Notes under the pieces: generated by a model | The model's input: the letters and a program-made list of their open reading frames with translations, nothing else | Database searches by the model: none | What the model was told of the DNA's origin: nothing | Shown: in pieces, positions 49,592 to 54,098 of the stretch | How the letters are laid out: each line of letters begins with the position of its first letter | Position numbering within the stretch: position 1 is the stretch's first letter | Translations under genes and position numbers: made by a program | Source: DASQPR01 sp035713725 | GTDB taxonomy: Bacteria > Actinomycetota > Actinomycetes > Mycobacteriales > Micromonosporaceae | Assembly (NCBI GenBank): GCA_035713725.1 | Contig: DASTMZ010000073.1 | Coordinates: 1-54,098, forward strand | Direction of reading: 5' to 3' | DNA length: 54,098 bases

Positions 49592-50409
49592 CCGCACAGA
49601 CCGACCCCACCGCGCTCGGGCTGCCAAAGGATGCCATGAGCCGCCTGGCCGAGCTGCAGCCCGGCCGGCCCGGCCACATCTTCACCTCTGACCTGTCGGT
49701 CAACGAGTTCCTGCTGGTCAAGCAGGCCGGCTTCACGCCGCTCGGACTGGTGCTCGGGTCGTCGGTTTACCACTGCGGCTTCCAGATGGGGCGGTGGGGA
49801 AAGAACCAGGAGCTGAACGTCCTGTCGCAGGCCATGTACCACGCGCGTGAGCTCGCGATGTCGCGCATGCAGGCAGAGGCCGACGTGCTCGGTGCCGACG
49901 GCATTGTCGCGGTCCGCCTCGAGGTCGAGTTCAAGGAGTGGGGCTCGGACGCGGCGGAGTTCCTCGCGGTGGGCACGGCGGTGAAGGCCGACGACGGCGG
50001 CAAGTGGCGTAACGATGCCGGTCACCCGTTCACCTCAGACCTGTCCGGGCAGGACTTCTGGACGCTGCTCGCGGCCGGGTACGCCCCGCTGGGCATGGTC
50101 ATGGGTACGTGCGTGTACCACGTGGCGCACCGTACGTTCGGCAACATCCTGTCGAACATGGGCCAGAACACCGAGCTGCCCCAGTTCACCCAGGCGCTCT
50201 ACGACGCGCGTGAGCTCGCCATGGCCCGGATGCAGAAGGAGGCCGAGGCGCTGAACGCGGAGGGCATCGTCGGCGTCGACCTCTCGCAGCGCAACCACAC
50301 GTGGGGCTCGCACACCACCGAGTTCTTCGCGATCGGCACGGCGGTCCGCCCGTTGCGTCCAGACCACGTGATCCAGCGGCCTCAGCTGATGCTCGGCCTC
50401 GATCGCTGA
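49588..50409 (+). CDS. YbjQ-like heavy-metal-binding-domain protein 2
   Basis: The 273-residue protein is two clean YbjQ-like units: FTSDLSVNEFLLVKQAGFTPLGLVLGSSVYH with EFLAVGTAVKA, and FTSDLSGQDFWTLLAAGYAPLGMVMGTCVYH with EFFAIGTAVRP (both split here). It is a sequence relative of the upstream protein. The repeated Y-H and E residues could bind a ligand, but no metal site is proven. ATG 49588 overlaps the upstream stop codon. A 17-bp terminator follows at 50478. Confidence 0.88.
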   Translation: MTAQTDPTALGLPKDAMSRLAELQPGRPGHIFTSDLSVNEFLLVKQAGFTPLGLVLGSSVYHCGFQMGRWGKNQELNVLSQAMYHARELAMSRMQAEADVLGADGIVAVRLEVEFKEWGSDAAEFLAVGTAVKADDGGKWRNDAGHPFTSDLSGQDFWTLLAAGYAPLGMVMGTCVYHVAHRTFGNILSNMGQNTELPQFTQALYDARELAMARMQKEAEALNAEGIVGVDLSQRNHTWGSHTTEFFAIGTAVRPLRPDHVIQRPQLMLGLDR

Positions 50410-50477
50410 GCGACGTCCGGCGCCGACGGCGGCGCACCGTATGGCTGGCGGCGACCCAGCACCAAGACGGCAACAAC

Positions 50478-50515
50478 GACGGCGGGGCGGATGGTCATCC
50501 ATCCGCCCCGCCGTC
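50478..50515 (+). terminator. Terminator after the YbjQ operon
   Basis: A perfect 17-bp stem (50478-50494 with 50499-50515) has a 4-nt loop. It begins about 70 bases after the last YbjQ gene. Confidence 0.88.
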
Positions 50516-50532
50516 CCTCACCCCCATGTCGC

Positions 50533-50622
50533 GCCCGACCCGCACCCCCCAGTTCGGGTCGGGCTTCCGGGAACGCGGGGAGGCGTACCCGGAGTTGGTC
50601 CGGGCCGGCAGCGCCGGCCCGG
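50533..50622 (-). terminator. Hairpins downstream of the ABC exporter operon
   Basis: A 10-bp stem with 3-nt loop (50600-50609 with 50613-50622) starts ten bases after the permease stop codon on the minus strand; a second 9-bp stem (50533-50541 with 50556-50564) follows. They would end minus-strand transcription. Confidence 0.65.
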
Positions 50623-50631
50623 CGTCCTTGG

Positions 50632-51465
50632 TTACGCGTCGCGCCGCTTCAGCAGGTACGCACCGATGGCCAGCGGTACGAGCCACCAGATCGTGAACGT
50701 GATGTAGCCGGTCCACGGCGCGAGTCCCTTGGTCTGCGGAACCGTCGTCAAGATCATCCCGCCGGCGTTCGACGTGAAGTGCTCGTAGATCCACTTCCCC
50801 CAGCCGCCGGGCAGAGCGTTGAGGATCAGCGGCACGACGAAGAGCAACGCGACCGCAATGGTGATGGCCCCAGCCGTGTGGCGGATCAGTGCACCGAACG
50901 CGAATCCGAACAGGCCGCTGGCGAGCACATAGATCCCGGCACCGATGACCGCCCGCAGCACGCCCGGATCACCAAGCTGCGCCGCCAGGTGTTGGTGCGC
51001 CCAGAACGGCATCGCGGCGTAGAACGCGGCAAACGCGGTAATCATGCCGACGACGGTCGCGACGATCGCGAAGACGATCCCCTTGGCCAGCAAAACCCGT
51101 AGCCGGTTCGGCACCGCGGTCAACGTTGGTTTGATGCCGCCGGTGGAGTATTCCGTCGTGACCACCATCACGCCGAGCACCGCGATGGCGAGTTGGCCGA
51201 GTATCAGCCCGGACAGCGAGTTGAATGGGACGTCCAGGTGTGCGCGATCGGACGGGCTCATCTGGTTGAGGTGCGTGCTCGCGCCCCATGCCGCGAGAAC
51301 GCTGAAGCCCACGGTCGTGACGATCAGCGTCAGCAGCGTCCAGAACGTCGACCGGACCGACCAGAACTTCGTCCACTCGGAGCGGATCACGTTGCCGAGG
51401 CTGGCCCGTGCGTGGTCGTAGCGGCGACGCGGGATCGCGGTCGGCGTGGCCGTGATGGTGCTCAT
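50632..51465 (-). CDS. ABC transporter permease (ABC-2 type)
   Basis: The 277-residue protein has six membrane segments in the ABC-2 exporter layout, with IRSEWTKFWSVRSTFWTLL at the start, as in permeases of drug or antibiotic exporters. The stop codon of the ATPase gene overlaps its ATG by 4 bases, so the two form one exporter unit. The substrate is unknown. No regulator is adjacent. Confidence 0.9.
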   Translation of the reverse strand: MSTITATPTAIPRRRYDHARASLGNVIRSEWTKFWSVRSTFWTLLTLIVTTVGFSVLAAWGASTHLNQMSPSDRAHLDVPFNSLSGLILGQLAIAVLGVMVVTTEYSTGGIKPTLTAVPNRLRVLLAKGIVFAIVATVVGMITAFAAFYAAMPFWAHQHLAAQLGDPGVLRAVIGAGIYVLASGLFGFAFGALIRHTAGAITIAVALLFVVPLILNALPGGWGKWIYEHFTSNAGGMILTTVPQTKGLAPWTGYITFTIWWLVPLAIGAYLLKRRDA

Positions 51466-52406
51466 TTGGTTCCCCCCGCCATCGCCGAGTCAAACGCGGC
51501 GTCGTCGTAGTGCGCTTGGTACTCGACCGAGTCGCGCGTCATCTCCATGAACGCCTCCTCCAGCGAGGACCGCTGGGCGAAGAGCTCATGCACAGTGATG
51601 TGGTTGGCCGCGGCCAGGTCGCCGACCTGGTCGGTAGTCATGCCCTCGATTTGCAGGAAACCGTCGATGTCGATGACCTTCACACCGGCCCGGGCCAGCG
51701 CGTCGCGCATCGACTCGAGCTGCGGTGTGCGCACCCGCACGCTGCCCGCCGAGTTCTGCGAGATGAACTCCGACACGCTCGTGTCGGCGAGCAACTTGCC
51801 GCGGCCGATCACGATCAGATGCTCGGCGGTCAGCGCCATCTCGCTCATCAGGTGACTAGACACGAACACCGTGCGTCCGGCCGCCGCCTCCCGCTGCATG
51901 AAGTGGCGGATCCAGAGGATGCCCTCCGGGTCCAGGCCGTTGACCGGCTCGTCGAACATCAGGATCTGCGGATCGCCGAGCATCGCGGCCGCGATGCCGA
52001 GGCGCTGCGACATGCCGAGCGAGAAGCCTTTGATGCGCTTGTCCGCGACCTCGCCCATGCCGACCAGATCGAGCACCTCAAGCACCCGCGCAGTCGGCAG
52101 TCCGTTGGACAGCGCGAGCGACTTGAGATGCGCGCTCGCGGTCCGACCGCCGTGCACGTCCTTCGCGTCGAGCAGCGCGCCGACCTCACGCATCGGTGCC
52201 TTCGCCGCGGCGTACGCGTGGCCGTTGACCAGCGCGCGGCCGTGCGTCGGCCGGTCCAAGCCGAGGATCATGCGCATCGTCGTCGACTTGCCGGCGCCGT
52301 TCGGGCCAAGGAAGCCGGTGACGATGCCCGGTTTGACGGTGAAGCTCAGATCGTCGACGGCAACCTTGTCGCCGAAGCGTTTGGTGAGGCCCTGGGCCTC
52401 GATCAT
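51462..52406 (-). CDS. ABC transporter ATP-binding protein (exporter)
   Basis: The 314-residue ATPase has Walker A GPNGAGKSTT (residues about 34-43), the signature SLGMSQRLGIA, Walker B ILMFDEPVNGLDPEG and the H-loop SSHLMSE. The C-terminal extension (about 220-314) is typical of DrrA/CcmA-type exporters of drugs or lipids. ATG 52406 is followed by the next gene with an overlap of 4 bases. The upstream 237 bases hold its promoter region and nothing else I can identify. Confidence 0.92.
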   Translation of the reverse strand: MIEAQGLTKRFGDKVAVDDLSFTVKPGIVTGFLGPNGAGKSTTMRMILGLDRPTHGRALVNGHAYAAAKAPMREVGALLDAKDVHGGRTASAHLKSLALSNGLPTARVLEVLDLVGMGEVADKRIKGFSLGMSQRLGIAAAMLGDPQILMFDEPVNGLDPEGILWIRHFMQREAAAGRTVFVSSHLMSEMALTAEHLIVIGRGKLLADTSVSEFISQNSAGSVRVRTPQLESMRDALARAGVKVIDIDGFLQIEGMTTDQVGDLAAANHITVHELFAQRSSLEEAFMEMTRDSVEYQAHYDDAAFDSAMAGGTK

Positions 52407-52643
52407 GACGGTCCCCCTGTCCGTTGCGATCGACGTGCACCGGGACGATGCAGGTCGACGGTAGGAGCTGACGCTGCGGCAATGTCAAGCTCACCGACCG
52501 CGATCAACATGGTCCAAGGTACGCGTCGGACTCAATCGAATAAGAGAGGGAGAACGCCGGACCGTACCCTGAGCGATCTCTCTCCGCGACCCCTAGGGGT
52601 GACCGTGGTCACGTCGGTGACCTGCGGCAACGCTCAGCCAGCG

Positions 52644-53426
52644 TCAGCCGACCCGGACAGCGTCGATCAGCGTGAGGTCTCCCGTGATGTCGAGCACATC
52701 GACGCCGATACGGCCGTGCAGCACCAGCATCAGGTCACTGGCGGTGCCGGCGGCGACCCCGCGAGCGCGCAATTCGTCGGCATCAAAGATCGTGTCGGTG
52801 TCGAGCAGCGCGATCCCGTCGCCCCGCAGCCGTACGTGCCAGGTGTGGTCGATGTCGGTGGCGCGCAACGCAACGAGACCGCTCGGTCGGGCCGCCGCAG
52901 CGCGATGGCCGGCCGGCAGGAACGTGTCCAGCACCTCCGCGACGCCGTCGCTGGCGAGCTTCGCCTCGATCGGTTCCGCGGCACCGGCGGTCATCTGGGC
53001 GTCCCACCGAGCAACTGCGGTCTCCATGGCGAGCCGGCGATGCCAGAACGCCGCCTTCTTCGGCTGCGGAGCCCAGTTCCAGGCTGGGGCGTCGGCGTCG
53101 AGGCGGTCGAGAGTCTCCACCGTCTTGGCGAACACGTCGTCCCACCACGCACGAACGTCGGCCGGCACCGGCTCCTCGAGGTATGCCGACAGCGGCCGGT
53201 CCGGTTGGGTGGTCAGGCCGCGCGGCGCGTGGTCGGTGACCCAGCGGTAGACGCTGCCGAGGTGGTGCAACAGGTCCGCCATCGTCCACGGCGGACGCGA
53301 GGGTGTCGACATGTCAAGGTTGACCTCCGCCGCGGCGAGGCGCAGCGCGGGTCCGTCGCTACGAATGGCGGCGAGCCACATTTCTTTGCTGCCGTGGATC
53401 CGGCTCATGCTGTGGATTCGGCTCAT
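52644..53426 (-). CDS. Maleylpyruvate-isomerase-family (mycothiol-dependent type) protein
   Basis: The 260-residue protein has a DinB-like helical N-terminal domain (TMADLLHHLGSVYRWVTDH) and a C-terminal domain of the mycothiol-dependent maleylpyruvate isomerase family. The metal-ligand segment reads METAVARWDAQ, so the second His of the family's E-x3-H pattern is Ala. The N-terminus contains a duplicated MSRIHS/MSRIHG coded by an 18-bp tandem repeat. ATG 53426 has GAGGAGG four bases upstream. The substrate is unknown, and catalysis is doubtful. Confidence 0.82.
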   Translation of the reverse strand: MSRIHSMSRIHGSKEMWLAAIRSDGPALRLAAAEVNLDMSTPSRPPWTMADLLHHLGSVYRWVTDHAPRGLTTQPDRPLSAYLEEPVPADVRAWWDDVFAKTVETLDRLDADAPAWNWAPQPKKAAFWHRRLAMETAVARWDAQMTAGAAEPIEAKLASDGVAEVLDTFLPAGHRAAAARPSGLVALRATDIDHTWHVRLRGDGIALLDTDTIFDADELRARGVAAGTASDLMLVLHGRIGVDVLDITGDLTLIDAVRVG

Positions 53427-53660
53427 GACGCCTCCTCGGAGCCCTCGGCAACCAGCGGTGTCACGTCCATACCCGAGCGCGGGCGCGCTCATCCCTGTCT
53501 CGATCGTCCGCCGCCCGGTGTCGGCGTGCCATCGGTAACCCCAAGAACCCACCCGACGAGTGGGTATCGCCACGGTTACACCCGACGCGCCCGTCGGCGC
53601 GACACGGGCGCTTGGCCGACCTGCGGCCGCGGCCGGCCGTCTTCAGCCTAGGGTGACTTC

Positions 53661-54098
53661 GTGCACCCGCGCGGACTCGACCTAGCCGAATACACGACGC
53701 TGCGCCTCGGTGGGCCGGCGCAGCGGGTGCTGGTGGCCGCCACCGAATCGGAGATCAAGCAGATAACGTGCGATGGCACCACAAACCCGCACAAACTCCT
53801 CATTCTGGCCGGCGGGAGCAACGTCGTCATCGCCGACGCCGGTTTCGACGGTACGGCGGTGCTGATCCGTACCACGGGTGTCGACGTCCGGCGCGTCGAC
53901 GAGGCGGTCGAGGTGACCGTACAAGCCGGCGAGCCCTGGGAACCGTTCGTCGAGCGAGCAGTGGCCGACGGCTGGTCCGGTGTCGAGTGCCTGTCCGGCA
54001 TTCCGGGATCCACCGGCGCGACGCCGATGCAGAACGTCGGTGCGTACGGCCAAGAGGTCGCCGACGTGATCGCGGGAGTACGAGTGCTCGACCGAGCC
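53661..54098 (+). CDS. murB: UDP-N-acetylenolpyruvoylglucosamine reductase MurB (partial)
   Basis: The first 146 codons of MurB, cut by the window edge. The FAD-binding motif LILAGGSNVVIAD (residues about 48-60) and SGIPGSTGATPMQNVGAYGQE (split; about 112-132) are present, and the start LAEYTTLRLGGPA is typical. MurB reduces UDP-GlcNAc-enolpyruvate to UDP-MurNAc for peptidoglycan. GTG 53661 lies 6 nt after TAGGGT (53649-53654), a leaderless start. Confidence 0.95.
   Translation, partial: MHPRGLDLAEYTTLRLGGPAQRVLVAATESEIKQITCDGTTNPHKLLILAGGSNVVIADAGFDGTAVLIRTTGVDVRRVDEAVEVTVQAGEPWEPFVERAVADGWSGVECLSGIPGSTGATPMQNVGAYGQEVADVIAGVRVLDRA

Noticed and set aside
51510..53651. 713-codon plus-strand frame over the ABC ATPase and isomerase genes
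   Set aside because: Covers two well-supported minus-strand genes and an intergenic region; composition is that of a shadow frame.

Overview
This window is high-GC chromosomal DNA from an actinomycete. The evidence is GC-rich third codon positions, many GTG starts, mycothiol synthase (MshD), a GlnR-type regulator, a Ku/LigD end-joining set, PHO boxes of the Streptomyces type, an HbhA-like protein and a Cys-rich leader peptide. Gene order from the phosphate genes through mshD, glnR, sulfurtransferase/DUF1416, the nitrobindin-like gene and nur resembles, from memory, the SCO4137-SCO4180 stretch of Streptomyces coelicolor. The XRE regulator/HbhA/DUF2516 trio resembles Mycobacterium tuberculosis Rv0474-Rv0476. 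The genus cannot be assigned from sequence alone.

Layout. 1-2112 is an accessory-looking strip: a small HTH protein behind a repeat-rich promoter, a Pro/Ser-rich anchored protein, a GntR-type regulator and a two-helix membrane protein. It ends at the 3' end of a tRNA-Thr(CGT) gene, a typical integration target. 2484-6418 holds a DHA2 drug exporter, an acyl-CoA ligase and a lipoprotein. 6562-9590 is an NHEJ locus (Ku divergent from a stand-alone ATP-dependent ligase and a LigD-type polymerase). 9939-15048 has a FUSC protein, a PrsW protease, a GroES-like protein, an AI-2E family permease and a VOC protein. 15138-19220 has a DinG-type helicase, a DUF402 protein and an apparently inactivated phosphodiesterase homologue.

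19228-31582 is largely phosphate biology: PPK2, a PhoU-like (DUF47) protein with a Pit transporter, and the complete pstS-pstC-pstA-pstB operon behind two 11-bp PHO boxes, ending with mycothiol synthase. A Gfo/Idh/MocA oxidoreductase, thiolase, NUDIX hydrolase and VapBC module sit between Pit and pst. 31668-41664 carries glnR, membrane and envelope proteins, a sulfurtransferase operon with an upstream Cys-rich leader peptide, a methyltransferase, DsrE and nitrobindin-like proteins, an aminodeoxychorismate-lyase-type enzyme, a nickel-type Fur regulator (nur) and ygfZ. 41772-50409 has a BKACE enzyme, an asparaginase, the hbhA trio, a hydrolase, AlaX, an EI24/CysZ-like protein, a macrodomain protein and a translationally coupled operon ending in two YbjQ-like proteins. 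50632-54098 has an ABC exporter pair, a mycothiol-dependent isomerase-family protein and the start of murB.

Two features recur. About nineteen start codons lie 6-8 nt after a TANNNT -10 box (often TAGGCT or TAGGAT), indicating widespread leaderless transcription; this was used to set several starts. A roughly 70-bp palindromic repeat occurs twice in intergenic positions, in opposite orientations.
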